A stretch of DNA of 64,000 nucleotides, from assembly GCA_038531315.1 (NCBI GenBank), contig JBCBBT010000008.1, positions 8,717 to 72,716 of the forward strand, written 5' to 3'. The DNA comes from JAJFFW01 sp038531315. GTDB lineage: Bacteria > Pseudomonadota > Alphaproteobacteria > Caulobacterales > Parvularculaceae. Under the pieces are notes generated by a model. The model had not been told where the DNA came from, searched no databases, and worked only from the letters and a program-made list of their open reading frames with translations. Position numbers and translations under genes: made by a program. Shown in pieces: positions 9,604-17,496 of this stretch (the stretch's first letter is position 1; every line of letters starts with the position of its first letter).

Positions 9604-10406
9604 GCAAGGCTCTCCTCACGCAGATGACCGTCGTCCATCTTCAACAGACGGCCTGCGCGCGCGGCGAGGTCGAGATCATGGGTCACCAGAATGAGCGTCG
9701 CCTTGCGTTCCGCCGCGATGGCGAACAGGAGATCGGCGACGCCCTCGCCGGCGCGGGCATCGAGATTACCCGTCGGCTCATCGGCGAAAACAATGTCCGG
9801 AAAGGACGCCAGCGCCCGCGCGACGGCGACGCGTTGGCGCTCGCCGCCGGATAACTGCCCCGGATAGTGATCGAGCCGCGCGCTCAAGCCGACCGCTTGG
9901 AGCGTGTCGCGGGCGCGATCGTCGGCGTCGTCGAGGCCGGCGATTTCCATCGGCGCCCGGACGTTATCAAAAGCCGTCATGGTCGGCAGCAAATGAAATG
10001 ACTGAAAGACCATGCTGACGCGTCCGCGCCGCAACCGGGCGAGCGCATCTTCACTGCGCCCGTTCAGCGTTTCGCCGAGCAACGTGACGACGCCGCTCGT
10101 CGGCTGTTCAAGACCGGCGGCGACAGAAATCAGCGATGACTTTCCCGACCCCGACGGGCCGACTATCGCGACCGCCTCGCCCGGCGCGGCGGCAAACGTC
10201 ACTGATTTCAAAATATCGACAGGACCGGAAGCCGCCGACAGCGTCAGCGACACGTCCCTGAGCGAGACCGGCAACGGGAGAGCGCGCGCATCGCTGACCG
10301 TCTGGCTAACGTTTTGGCGGACAGTTTCGGCGCGCGCGCCATCATCGTCCGCCCTCGGCGCCGCCGGCTCAATCGCTGTCTCGAGACTCGTCACCATGTT
10401 TTTCAT
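9600..10406 (-). CDS. ABC transporter ATP-binding protein (YbbA type)
   Basis: The protein has 268 residues. The Walker A motif GPSGSGKS is at 83-90, the signature LSGGERQRVAVARA lies in the middle and the Walker B block IVFADEPTGNLD follows; GNLD is typical of the LolD/MacB/YbbA group. It powers the FtsX-like permease encoded directly downstream with a 4-bp overlap. The N-terminus carries about 45 extra polar residues before the nucleotide-binding domain, so the true start might be internal, although no better in-frame ATG with a ribosome site stands out. It is divergent from tesA, with a 90-bp gap that must hold both promoters. Confidence 0.92.
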   Translation of the reverse strand: MKNMVTSLETAIEPAAPRADDDGARAETVRQNVSQTVSDARALPLPVSLRDVSLTLSAASGPVDILKSVTFAAAPGEAVAIVGPSGSGKSSLISVAAGLEQPTSGVVTLLGETLNGRSEDALARLRRGRVSMVFQSFHLLPTMTAFDNVRAPMEIAGLDDADDRARDTLQAVGLSARLDHYPGQLSGGERQRVAVARALASFPDIVFADEPTGNLDARAGEGVADLLFAIAAERKATLILVTHDLDLAARAGRLLKMDDGHLREESLA

Positions 10407-10496
10407 ACCTTATCTGACATGCGCGCATGCGATCCGGGCCGCGGATACATACATACGCATTGATGTTTCAGGCGATACATAGGGTTTTACGGCGAA

Positions 10497-11273
10497 ATGA
10501 CGATACGGATTTTAAAACACGTCCGCGTGACTGCGCTTGCCAGTCTGATCATGGCCGCCGGCGCATGCGGCGCAGCGCCGGAGGCGCCCGCGCCCGCATC
10601 AGAGCCAGCATCCAAGGACAAAGGCCCCGCAGAAGGCGCGGGCCCCGCCCTCAAGACGGCGCGCGCCGAGACGCAACATACAGCGCCCGTCGTCGTGATG
10701 CTGGGCGACAGCCTGACGGCGGGTTTCGGCCTTGCGCAGGCGGACGCCCTGCCCGCGCAGCTTGAACGAACGCTCGCCGCGCGCGGGGTGGCGGCGCAGT
10801 TCGTCAACGCCGGCGTTTCCGGCGACACCACCGGCGGCGGCTTGGAGCGTTACGACTGGAGCGTGAAGGGCGCGGACGCCGATCTTCTGGTCGTCGCGCT
10901 CGGCGCCAACGATTACCTGCAAGGAAAGCCGGCGGAAACAGCGCGTGAAAATCTCAGAAAAATTCTTCAGCGCGCCCGCGCCGACGGCCTGCCGGTGGCG
11001 CTCATCGGGCTGGCGCCGCGCAGCAATGGCGCTGTTTCGCAGCGAGATGCGGCGTTCGCCGATATTTACCCCGCCCTTGCGGTTGAGTTTTCAGCGCCTT
11101 TGTATCCCGCGCTCCTTTCCGGCGTGCGCGATCAACCGTCCTTGATGCAGTCGGACGGCCTTCATCCCACCCGAGACGGGGTTGCGACCATCGCTGCGGC
11201 GATGGCCGGCTTTCTTGAAACCGAAATCAACGCGCTGCCCGAGCGTCGCGCCGCGCCCGGGAAAGAACAATAG
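10497..11273 (+). CDS. tesA: GDSL-type esterase/lysophospholipase L1 (arylesterase), lipoprotein
   Basis: The protein has 258 residues and the SGNH-hydrolase blocks in order: block I VVMLGDSLTAG with nucleophile Ser72, block III GANDY, and block V DGLHPTRDG carrying the catalytic Asp and His. It hydrolyses acyl esters and thioesters, including lysophospholipids. The N-terminus reads as a lipoprotein signal with MAAGAC as lipobox (Cys24), followed by a low-complexity Ala/Pro/Glu linker. It is therefore probably anchored in the envelope, unlike the soluble periplasmic E. coli TesA. It lies opposite the YbbA/YbbP-type transporter, a conserved pairing. Confidence 0.92.
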   Translation: MTIRILKHVRVTALASLIMAAGACGAAPEAPAPASEPASKDKGPAEGAGPALKTARAETQHTAPVVVMLGDSLTAGFGLAQADALPAQLERTLAARGVAAQFVNAGVSGDTTGGGLERYDWSVKGADADLLVVALGANDYLQGKPAETARENLRKILQRARADGLPVALIGLAPRSNGAVSQRDAAFADIYPALAVEFSAPLYPALLSGVRDQPSLMQSDGLHPTRDGVATIAAAMAGFLETEINALPERRAAPGKEQ

Positions 11274-11309
11274 CGCTGACGGTGATCGGCGTTGCACGGG
11301 CGCCAAAAA

Positions 11310-11340
11310 AAAGCGCGCCCGGAAAGCATGGGCGCGCTTT
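11310..11340 (-). terminator. intrinsic terminator for the 11372-11737 gene
   Basis: An 11-bp perfect inverted repeat (AAAGCGCGCCC / GGGCGCGCTTT) surrounds a 9-nt loop. On the minus strand the right arm runs into eight T residues (11312-11305), a classic rho-independent terminator about 30 bp after the stop of the secreted-protein gene. On the plus strand the stem is followed only by TTTAGAAT, so termination of tesA would be weaker. Confidence 0.85.
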
Positions 11341-11371
11341 AGAATCATTTGTGTGCGTCGAAGACCGGTCG

Positions 11372-11737
11372 TCAGAGCCGGGTCAATTGTTGCACTTCAT
11401 CTTCAAGCGCAACGGCGTCGCCGTCGATGAAAATCACGGTGTAGGGCATGAAGCCGCCAAAGCCGCCGGACGGCAGCCGCGATTTCACGCGAACATCGAC
11501 GGCCCAGCCGGCGACGCCTTCATAGCCGCCGAGATCGGCGTAGACTTTATAGGGCGAGCCCTCGAACTGGTAACGCGCGGCGCGCGGATTGGTCAGGCGC
11601 TCTTCCATGAAGTCGCGCACGGCGGTTTCATAATCGCCCGGCGCGGGGCCAAAATTGGCGGCGACGGCGCCCGCCGTCATCGCGGCGGCGCAAACGAGGC
11701 CGATCGCAGCCATTTTCAAATCAAATATTTTTTTCAT
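11372..11737 (-). CDS. small secreted protein of unknown function
   Basis: The protein has 121 residues. A clear Sec signal peptide (core AAIGLVCAAAMTAGAVA) is followed by a compact mature domain that starts near residue 28. The mature part contains FMEERLTNPRAARYQF and ends in a beta-rich segment (YTVIFIDGDAVALEDE). I do not recognise a named family; it resembles small periplasmic or lipoprotein-like proteins of alphaproteobacteria. It has its own terminator, and a Pho-box-like repeat array starts 63 bp upstream, although the repeats face the other way. Confidence 0.7.
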   Translation of the reverse strand: MKKIFDLKMAAIGLVCAAAMTAGAVAANFGPAPGDYETAVRDFMEERLTNPRAARYQFEGSPYKVYADLGGYEGVAGWAVDVRVKSRLPSGGFGGFMPYTVIFIDGDAVALEDEVQQLTRL

Positions 11738-11799
11738 CTTTTGTGTCCTGTCTTACGGCTTTTATCGTCGCCAAAGGCCCGAACAGGGCGGTTATGGGA

Positions 11800-11844
11800 A
11801 TGTCATATTTGTGTCATATAACTGTCTTTGAAGTGTCATGTCAA
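11800..11844 (+). promoter_or_regulatory. putative double Pho box (four 11-bp direct repeats)
   Basis: TGTCAT occurs at 11801, 11812 and 11834 and TGTCTT at 11823, so four units are spaced exactly 11 bp apart, separated by 5-bp mostly AT-rich spacers. The PhoB consensus box is two 11-bp direct repeats of CTGTCAT plus four AT-rich bases, so this is two boxes in a row. Orientation follows the plus strand, towards the gene at 12088, about 245 bp away. The site is also 63-107 bp upstream of the minus-strand gene at 11737. No phoB or phoR gene is in the window, so the regulator is inferred from site shape only. Confidence 0.65.
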
Positions 11845-11895
11845 TAAAAATGCGCATCCCGTGCGCACAAATGACGCAATATGTGCGCCGTTTTA

Positions 11896-11909
11896 TTTCG
11901 ATATCGAAA
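11896..11909. promoter_or_regulatory. perfect 14-bp palindrome, possible operator
   Basis: TTTCGATATCGAAA is fully self-complementary and sits between the Pho-box-like array and the MotA/TolQ-like gene. Its form suits a dimeric helix-turn-helix repressor. I cannot assign a regulator. Confidence 0.35.
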
Positions 11910-12087
11910 CTGAGATTATTTGACGGTATTTCCAGCGGGCCCGGTGCGTTTGTGCCCGCGCAACAACGATGGCCAGTTTTCTGCACGATCGCCCCGCGCA
12001 GGCAAAAAAGCGGCTTTCGCCGATCTCATAAAATGACATAGTGTTGAGATCGTTGGGGTCCACGCGGGAAGATGAGGGGTAAAGCGC

Positions 12088-13038
12088 ATGGCGCGATCGT
12101 TGGAGCGTTCGGTCAAGTTTACGCGTCCTGGCCGGTATATCTTGAACATGCTGCTGTTCCTGCTCGCCGTCGGCGCGGTTGGGTATTATTTGTCGCCGCT
12201 GAGCCCGCAGCCGACGACGCTGTTGCTGGACGCGTTCAATGCAAACCCGGCGCTGAACGGGCTGATTCTGGGCGTTCTGCTCGTCGGGATTATCTATAAT
12301 TTGCGTCAGGCCGGCGTCATTGCGCCCGCCGTGCGCTGGATCGAGACCTTTCGCGAAACCGTCGACACGCGCCGCGCGCGGTTTCCGCGCGAGCCCAATC
12401 TGATCAGCGCGATCACGCCGATTCTTGTCGACGCCGACAAACGCGGTGGCCGGCTCAGCCCGGCGACCACGCGGACAATGCTCGATTCGATCGGCACCAA
12501 GATGGATGAAGGCCGCGAGATGGGCCGCTATCTCGGCAATCTTCTCGTCTTCCTGGGCCTGCTCGGCACATTCTGGGGCCTTCTTGAAACCGTCAACGCC
12601 GTCGCGCAGACCATTTCCAGCCTCGCCGACACCTCAGGTCCGGCTGAAGACGCGGTCACGCAATTGATCGCTAATCTCAAAGAGCCGCTCGGCGGCATGG
12701 GCACAGCGTTTTCATCGTCTTTGTTTGGTCTTGGCGGCAGCCTGGTCGTCGGTTTTCTGGACCTGCAGGCGGGTCAGGCGCAAAACCGGTTTTATTCAAA
12801 TCTCGAAGAATGGCTCGTCGGCCTGACCGACAACTCCGCGCCCGCCAACGGCGCATCGTCAAGCTACGCCGACGCAGGCGACCAAGGCGCCATTCTGGAG
12901 GCGCTGGCGAAAGTCGAAAATGCCCTCGCCCAGACCGCGCAGGCCCAGATCGAAGCCAATTCTGCTCAGTCTGCGGATCTTCGCGACGAAATCCGCGCGC
13001 TCAATCGAACGCTGATCCGCGTCGGCGGCGGGGAGTAG
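12088..13038 (+). CDS. MotA/TolQ/ExbB-like proton channel family protein
   Basis: The 316-residue inner-membrane protein has four helices. Two are near the N-terminus (about 15-36 and 53-72). Two lie in the conserved channel core, the third containing LLGTFWGLLETV and the fourth GMGTAFSSSLFGLGGSLVVG. These glycine- and threonine-rich helices match the MotA/TolQ/ExbB stator family, which uses proton flow to drive a partner protein. The C-terminal 70 or so residues form a soluble, probably helical tail. The next gene, 6 bp away, encodes an OmpA-like partner, as motB or tolR do in related systems. The start has AGGGG about 10 bp upstream. No flagellar or tol genes are adjacent. Confidence 0.88.
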   Translation: MARSLERSVKFTRPGRYILNMLLFLLAVGAVGYYLSPLSPQPTTLLLDAFNANPALNGLILGVLLVGIIYNLRQAGVIAPAVRWIETFRETVDTRRARFPREPNLISAITPILVDADKRGGRLSPATTRTMLDSIGTKMDEGREMGRYLGNLLVFLGLLGTFWGLLETVNAVAQTISSLADTSGPAEDAVTQLIANLKEPLGGMGTAFSSSLFGLGGSLVVGFLDLQAGQAQNRFYSNLEEWLVGLTDNSAPANGASSSYADAGDQGAILEALAKVENALAQTAQAQIEANSAQSADLRDEIRALNRTLIRVGGGE

Positions 13039-13044
13039 CGCGCC

Positions 13045-14073
13045 ATGACGAGGCGTCGATCGCGCGCTGAGGCCAATATCTGGCCCGGCTTTGTGGACGG
13101 TCTGTCCACGCTGCTTCTTGTGTTGATGTTCGTGTTGTCGATCTTTGTCGTCGCGCAGTTTTATCTCGGTGAAAAACTGACATCGGTAAAGGATGAGCTC
13201 GCCAGCAAGGACTCAGAGCTCGCCCGCCTCACCGCCCGCATTGACGAGCTGGCTAAACAGCTCGGCCTTGCTGCATCGGAAAAAGAAGAGCTGGAACGAC
13301 GCCTGCTCGCGCTCGAAGACACGCTTTCCTCCAAGGAAGACGAGCTTGCGCTCGCAACCGCGGCGCTCGCCGCAAGCCAGGCCGCCGTCGCCGCATCGGC
13401 AGAAGAACTCGAGGCCGAAAAAGCGCTGTCGGAGGAACAAAAAAGCGAGATCGCAACCCTGAATGCGCAGCTTGCGGCGCTGCGCCGTCAACTCGCCAGC
13501 CTGCAGGAAGCGCTCGACGCGGCCGAAGCCAAAGCGATCGAGGATCAGGCGCAAATCGAAAATCTCTCCCAGCGCCTTAACGCCGCCCTCGCCGCCAAGG
13601 TTCAGGAACTCCAGGAAGTCCGTTCACGGTTCTTTGAAGCGCTGCGCAAGGCGCTCGGCGACAGGACCGACATCAAAGTTGTCGGCGACCGATTTATTTT
13701 CGAAAGCGACATTCTCTTCGGCTCCTGTTCGGCGACGCTTGGCGACGCCGGCGCGCTTGAACTTAACAAGCTTGCCTCTGCGCTGACCGACATTCAGGGC
13801 GATATTCCAAGCGAAGTGAACTGGGTGCTGCGCGTTGACGGCCATGCGGACGCGTCGCCGCTGGGCCCGGCCTGCCGCGCGCGGTTTGATTCCAATCTCG
13901 ATCTTTCCGCGCAGCGCGCCATTTCCGTTGTCAATTATCTGAAGACGCGCGGCGTCCCGGGACGGCGCTTACTGGCGACGGGGTCCGGCTCAACGTCGCC
14001 GCTTGTCTCCGGCTTTTCATCCGCCGCGCTGGCGCAAAACCGGCGCATCGAATTCAAACTGACAGAGCGATAG
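13045..14073 (+). CDS. OmpA/MotB-like peptidoglycan-binding protein with coiled coil
   Basis: The protein has 342 residues. One transmembrane helix (about 16-42, TLLLVLMFVLSIFVVAQFYL) is preceded by FVDGLSTLL, as in MotB-type stator partners. A long Ala/Glu/Lys-rich coiled coil spans about 48-190. The C-terminal OmpA-like domain (about 225-342) has VDGHADASPLG and a LDLSAQRAISVVNYL helix, the usual peptidoglycan contact region. It should anchor the MotA/TolQ-like channel encoded 6 bp upstream to the cell wall. The coiled coil is longer than in MotB and may span much of the periplasm. The function of this pair is not known. Confidence 0.88.
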   Translation: MTRRRSRAEANIWPGFVDGLSTLLLVLMFVLSIFVVAQFYLGEKLTSVKDELASKDSELARLTARIDELAKQLGLAASEKEELERRLLALEDTLSSKEDELALATAALAASQAAVAASAEELEAEKALSEEQKSEIATLNAQLAALRRQLASLQEALDAAEAKAIEDQAQIENLSQRLNAALAAKVQELQEVRSRFFEALRKALGDRTDIKVVGDRFIFESDILFGSCSATLGDAGALELNKLASALTDIQGDIPSEVNWVLRVDGHADASPLGPACRARFDSNLDLSAQRAISVVNYLKTRGVPGRRLLATGSGSTSPLVSGFSSAALAQNRRIEFKLTER

Positions 14074-14126
14074 AGCCGCAACAGGGTTTGCCCACAAGGA
14101 TCGACAGCGACAGAGGAGAACGAGCC

Positions 14127-14897
14127 TTGTCGACACGCCACAAAACCTTAGCAGCTGTATTGGCCGTTGCAGCCGCAATTGGCGCCGCCGCCTACGGGCA
14201 ACCCGCGGACACGATTTCTCCCCTTGAGCGTCTGCGCAATTTCGTCGATGAGCGGGCGCGGACAAGACCAAAACTGGACCCGCCGCCGCTTGGACGCCCG
14301 CCGCTCGGGGCGGCGCGCCCGGATATCGATTGGGCCGCCGTCGACCGGCTGTTATCGGAAACGCGCGCGCGCGACGCCCGCTTCCGCGCCCTGACCAATG
14401 CGCGCGGCGGCATCGCGCCGCCCCCATCAGGCCTGCGCGCGGTGCCGGCTGAAAACCTGCCGCGCACGCGCTTGCCGGAATTGCGCCGGGTTTTGTTGCC
14501 GGTCCTCGCGCCGTCGACGCCGAGCGTTCTGGCGAGCCTAAAAGTGTACGGCCAGCCGGACGCTTATACGGCGACGGCGACGGCGGACGACGGTGTCGCG
14601 ATCCGGGTTTCCGGATCGCGTAAAAAGCTTCTCCTCGATCGCCCGCCGGCGCTGCGCGAGCGTTTGCGCAAATTGCGCAGCGCAAAGCCGCCGCTGCCGG
14701 GCATGGGATCTCTCTACATCATTACACGGAGCGAATATTCGGTCGACTTATCGTTTTCCCGATTTGGCGCGGGATATGTTCTGAGCCTGCTCTGCGACGA
14801 TCAGGACACTGATGCGCGCTGCACGGAGGATGATTACATCACCGAGCTGGCGTCTTCGATGGCGCTGCTCAATGAATCTGAGGAGCGCGGGCAATGA
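14127..14897 (+). CDS. exported protein of unknown function in the MotA/OmpA-like operon
   Basis: I take the TTG at 14127 as start because GAGGAG lies at 14113-14118, 8 bp before it, and a signal peptide follows (STRHKTLAAVLAVAAAIGAAAYG). An ATG at 14088 in the same frame lacks both. The product is 256 residues: signal peptide, a Pro/Arg-rich stretch and a C-terminal domain from about residue 130 with two cysteines near the end (LLCDDQ, DARCTED). I do not recognise the family. It lies 53 bp after the OmpA-like gene and overlaps the M23 peptidase start by 4 bp, so it probably works with them in the periplasm. Confidence 0.7.
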   Translation: MSTRHKTLAAVLAVAAAIGAAAYGQPADTISPLERLRNFVDERARTRPKLDPPPLGRPPLGAARPDIDWAAVDRLLSETRARDARFRALTNARGGIAPPPSGLRAVPAENLPRTRLPELRRVLLPVLAPSTPSVLASLKVYGQPDAYTATATADDGVAIRVSGSRKKLLLDRPPALRERLRKLRSAKPPLPGMGSLYIITRSEYSVDLSFSRFGAGYVLSLLCDDQDTDARCTEDDYITELASSMALLNESEERGQ

Positions 14898-15862
14898 TCG
14901 ACAAACGCACGGGTCAGCGCGGGAATGCGGGATTGCTGGTCCTGTTCCTCTTCGTTATCGCAGCGCTCGCCGCCGCGCTCTATGTCTATTTCCAACAAGG
15001 CGATAATGCGCCGGGCGGTTCATCGCAGACCGAAACCGCCGACGACGCGTCGTCAGTCGCCGCCGCCAGCGACGCTGACGAAAGTGCTGCCGGCGACGAT
15101 ACCGGTGAGGATGAGACTGGTGAGGATGAAACTGGCGACGACGATATCGGGGAAGACGCAGCGGCGACGGCGAGCGATGAGGGGAGCGATGTCCTGCAGG
15201 ACGAAACCGGCGCGACCTTCAGTTTTCTGCCCGTCGGCGATCTGTTGCCGGAAAGCGGTCCGGGCTTTGTCGATGCCACCATCTACCGCCCCGATATCGT
15301 TTTCCCGACCGCAGACCGCGCCTATCTGAACTCGCAAGTCTATCGCTATGGCGGCTATTACGGCAGCGTCAACGGCATGGAAGGCGGGCAGTGCAACGCT
15401 GAAAATTATCAGTATCCGTGGCAAGACACGTTTTGCGAAAAACGCTCACGCGATCAGGAACTGTGTCCCGGCGGCGGCCATGAAGGGCTCGATATCAGGC
15501 CGGCCAGCTGCACCAAGGACGTTCACTGGGCGGTGGCGGTGGAAGACGCGCGCGTTGTTGACGTGCGCCGCCACTGGGTGACGCTGCAAACCGCGGACGG
15601 CACGCTCTACAACTATCTCCATCTCAATATGGCCGAGCTTGAGGTGAGCGAAGGCGACACCGTCGCCAAGGGGGCGCGCCTCGGACGTATTTCAAACGAT
15701 TTCTACAAATCCGACGGCACGTCCGTCGCGACGACCATCCATCTTCATTTTGAGATGTATGAGAATTACGCGGCCAGCGCGGACGATGAACCGCTGTTTA
15801 CAAAGGTCAATCCGTACACCACGCTGGTCTCGGCCTATGACCGGCGGCTGCGCGATGAGTGA
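14894..15862 (+). CDS. membrane-anchored M23 (LytM-type) metallopeptidase
   Basis: The protein has 322 residues. One transmembrane helix at 13-33 is followed by a strongly acidic linker (about 40-115) with repeats of GEDET, then the M23 domain in the C-terminal half. Zinc ligands and catalytic residues are all visible: His and Asp in GGHEGLD, His in YNYLHLN and the HLH of TIHLHFEMY. It should therefore be an active peptidoglycan endopeptidase, not a degenerate LytM regulator. Several cysteines around the first motif may form disulfides. The start overlaps the previous stop by 4 bp (ATGA), making it the last gene of a four-gene envelope operon. Confidence 0.9.
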   Translation: MIDKRTGQRGNAGLLVLFLFVIAALAAALYVYFQQGDNAPGGSSQTETADDASSVAAASDADESAAGDDTGEDETGEDETGDDDIGEDAAATASDEGSDVLQDETGATFSFLPVGDLLPESGPGFVDATIYRPDIVFPTADRAYLNSQVYRYGGYYGSVNGMEGGQCNAENYQYPWQDTFCEKRSRDQELCPGGGHEGLDIRPASCTKDVHWAVAVEDARVVDVRRHWVTLQTADGTLYNYLHLNMAELEVSEGDTVAKGARLGRISNDFYKSDGTSVATTIHLHFEMYENYAASADDEPLFTKVNPYTTLVSAYDRRLRDE

Positions 15863-15865
15863 GGC

Positions 15866-16288
15866 TTAACCGCCGAACAGGACGGCGTTCATGATGCGCC
15901 CCGGCAAGAGCGTAAAGGCGCCCGCTGCGACGAGCCCGCCGACATAGATCGAAATGAACGGCCATTTGTGACGCTTGAGCGCCGGCCCGCCGTGCAGAAG
16001 ATGTCGGACGCCGCTGACAATGCCCAGCGTTGTCGCGATTGTAAAAACATGGATCCAGCTGAACCACTGCGTCAGCGGCAAATCATAGCCGCGTACGGAC
16101 GGTATGATGAAGATGCTGGAAATCGTGATGATCGCCATCAGGAAAAGCCAGACGGCGCCGAGCGCCTTATGCGGCAGCGTTCCCTTCGGCGCGATGAGCT
16201 GAACGAGCCCGAGCAACAGCGCGCCCAGCGCGGCGAAGGCGTGAAACTGAATAACCAATGAGGCGGAGAGGAGCGGCTCCAGCGACAT
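15866..16288 (-). CDS. DUF2306-type integral membrane protein
   Basis: The protein has 140 residues and four predicted transmembrane helices. It contains FHAFAALGALLLGLVQLIAPKGTLPHKALG, whose His and GTLPHKALG loop are typical of the DUF2306 family of small membrane proteins. The family function is unknown. It is the last minus-strand gene of the cytochrome oxidase region, 18 bp after SURF1, and converges with the M23 peptidase gene only 3 bp away. A link to respiration is only by position. Confidence 0.75.
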   Translation of the reverse strand: MSLEPLLSASLVIQFHAFAALGALLLGLVQLIAPKGTLPHKALGAVWLFLMAIITISSIFIIPSVRGYDLPLTQWFSWIHVFTIATTLGIVSGVRHLLHGGPALKRHKWPFISIYVGGLVAAGAFTLLPGRIMNAVLFGG

Positions 16289-16306
16289 AAAACGGGCCTT
16301 GTTCTT

Positions 16307-17101
16307 CTAGGCGGCGCCTCCGGCGCCGGCGGATGCGCGCTGACGCGGCGCCCGTTCAAAGGAAAAGAAAATGAAAACGCCGATGGCGGTCGCCGCAAGC
16401 CCGAACCAGGTTAGCGCATACTCAAAATGGCGATTGTTAAAGTCCGTGCGGGTCACCGCGCCGCGCGGCCAGTCGCCGGGATTTTCCGCACCGTTTGAAT
16501 CAATGAAATAGGGGACGGTCTGAAGCGCGGCCGCCGCAGCAAAGGCCTCCGGATTGCGCTGGTGCCATTCGTTCCGTGCGGGATTGTCTGGCGGCTGAAC
16601 GAGAGCCGCGACGCCCGAAGAAGCGCGCGGCGCGCGGAACAACCCGACAACGCGAACCTGCGATGACGCAAGCCCGTCCGCACGCGCATCGCGGTCCTTC
16701 AGCTGGACCGGCGCAAAGCCGCGATTGACATAAACGACGCTGTCGTCAGCGGCGAGCGGCGTAAAGACATAAACGCCCGGGCGACCGTCAAGCGTCCCGT
16801 AGACATGCGCCTCTCTAGCGTGGTCGAAACGCCCGCTGATCGTAACCGGCGTATACGTCATATCCTCGCCCGCGCGTGCGCGCGTCAGCGCCGCCTCAAA
16901 CGGGATTGGCGCAGCGGCGACCCGCGCGTCGATTTTCGCGACGAGATCATTCTTCCATTCAAGGCGGTGCAATTGCCAGACGCCGAGGCTAACCAGAATG
17001 GCGACGGCCAATGCGGTCGCGAACGCCGCCACAGGCTTTAAACGGAAGCTGCGCGGCATGGCGTTCGCCGGTTCCGCGTCTTGATGGTCGGCGGCGGTCA
17101 T
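16307..17101 (-). CDS. SURF1 family cytochrome oxidase biogenesis protein
   Basis: I chose the ATG at 17101 (264 residues), which overlaps the DUF983 stop by 4 bp, over a longer frame whose extra 42 residues are not protein-like. The SURF1 layout is clear. There is an N-terminal transmembrane helix after FRLKPVAAFATALAVAILV, then LGVWQLHRLEWKNDL, the periplasmic block GRFDHAREAHVYG with VNRGFAP, and a C-terminal helix LTWFGLAATAIGVFIFF. SURF1 helps insert heme a into subunit I of aa3 oxidase, and the oxidase genes are directly upstream on the same strand. Confidence 0.93.
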   Translation of the reverse strand: MTAADHQDAEPANAMPRSFRLKPVAAFATALAVAILVSLGVWQLHRLEWKNDLVAKIDARVAAAPIPFEAALTRARAGEDMTYTPVTISGRFDHAREAHVYGTLDGRPGVYVFTPLAADDSVVYVNRGFAPVQLKDRDARADGLASSQVRVVGLFRAPRASSGVAALVQPPDNPARNEWHQRNPEAFAAAAALQTVPYFIDSNGAENPGDWPRGAVTRTDFNNRHFEYALTWFGLAATAIGVFIFFSFERAPRQRASAGAGGAA

Positions 17102-17475
17102 CGTTTGAGGCGCCCTTCTTCGGCCTTGTGGCGATATTGAAGCGCAATCAACGTCGCTTTGAGGGGGCGCAGCAGCCCCAGTATCATAGCGATCGCCGCA
17201 AGCGCGCTCACAACAAACGCCGCCCATATCGGCGCATCGAAGCCGTAGCGGACAATCACCGCCAGGGAGACGCTGAGGAACCCCACGATAAAGATCACAA
17301 AGACCGCTGGGCCGTCGCCGCTGTCGGCTTTAGCGTAATCGAGCCCGCAGGCGCCGCATCGGCTTTGAAGCGCGAGAAATCCGTCGAACAAAGCGCCCTC
17401 GCCGCACCGCGGACACGCGCCTTTAAGACCGGCGGCGTAAGGCGATACGGGCGGGTAGTCGGTCATTGACGCCAA
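17098..17475 (-). CDS. DUF983 family small membrane protein
   Basis: The protein has 125 residues. The N-terminal zinc-ribbon-like part has two cysteine pairs (KGACPRCGEGALF and SRCGACGLDY), followed by two transmembrane helices (about 50-75 and 78-100). DUF983 proteins regularly accompany aa3 oxidase genes in alphaproteobacteria, where they are thought to help assembly; their exact role is not established. It lies 21 bp after ctaE and overlaps the SURF1 start by 4 bp. Confidence 0.88.
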   Translation of the reverse strand: MASMTDYPPVSPYAAGLKGACPRCGEGALFDGFLALQSRCGACGLDYAKADSGDGPAVFVIFIVGFLSVSLAVIVRYGFDAPIWAAFVVSALAAIAMILGLLRPLKATLIALQYRHKAEEGRLKR

Positions 17476-17496
17476 GCCCCGTTTCGCAAATTCGTC

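Larger units (their letters stand above)
11738..12087. other. 350-bp intergenic control region
   Basis: This divergent gap separates the small secreted protein (minus) from the MotA/TolQ-like operon (plus). It is clearly more AT-rich than the coding DNA. It holds the four 11-bp-phased TGTCAT repeats (11800-11844), a small hairpin of two TGCGCA arms (11851-11867) and a perfect 14-bp palindrome (11896-11909). Short open frames here on both strands have no ribosome site or protein-like composition, so I do not call them genes. Confidence 0.8.

Noticed and set aside
7075..10406. LolCDE lipoprotein exporter
   Set aside because: The permease is 842 residues with two FtsX blocks in one chain and sits next to tesA, which fits YbbA/YbbP better than LolC/LolE (about 400 residues each).
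11792..12041. Small open frames of 64 and 67 codons on either strand in the control region
   Set aside because: No ribosome site, no protein-like composition, and they overlap the Pho-box array and the palindrome.
12088..14073. A Zorya-type antiphage system (ZorA/ZorB are MotA/MotB-like)
   Set aside because: The channel protein is only 316 residues and lacks the very long ZorA tail, and no ZorC/D/E helicase or nuclease genes follow. The operon continues with an exported protein and a peptidoglycan peptidase.
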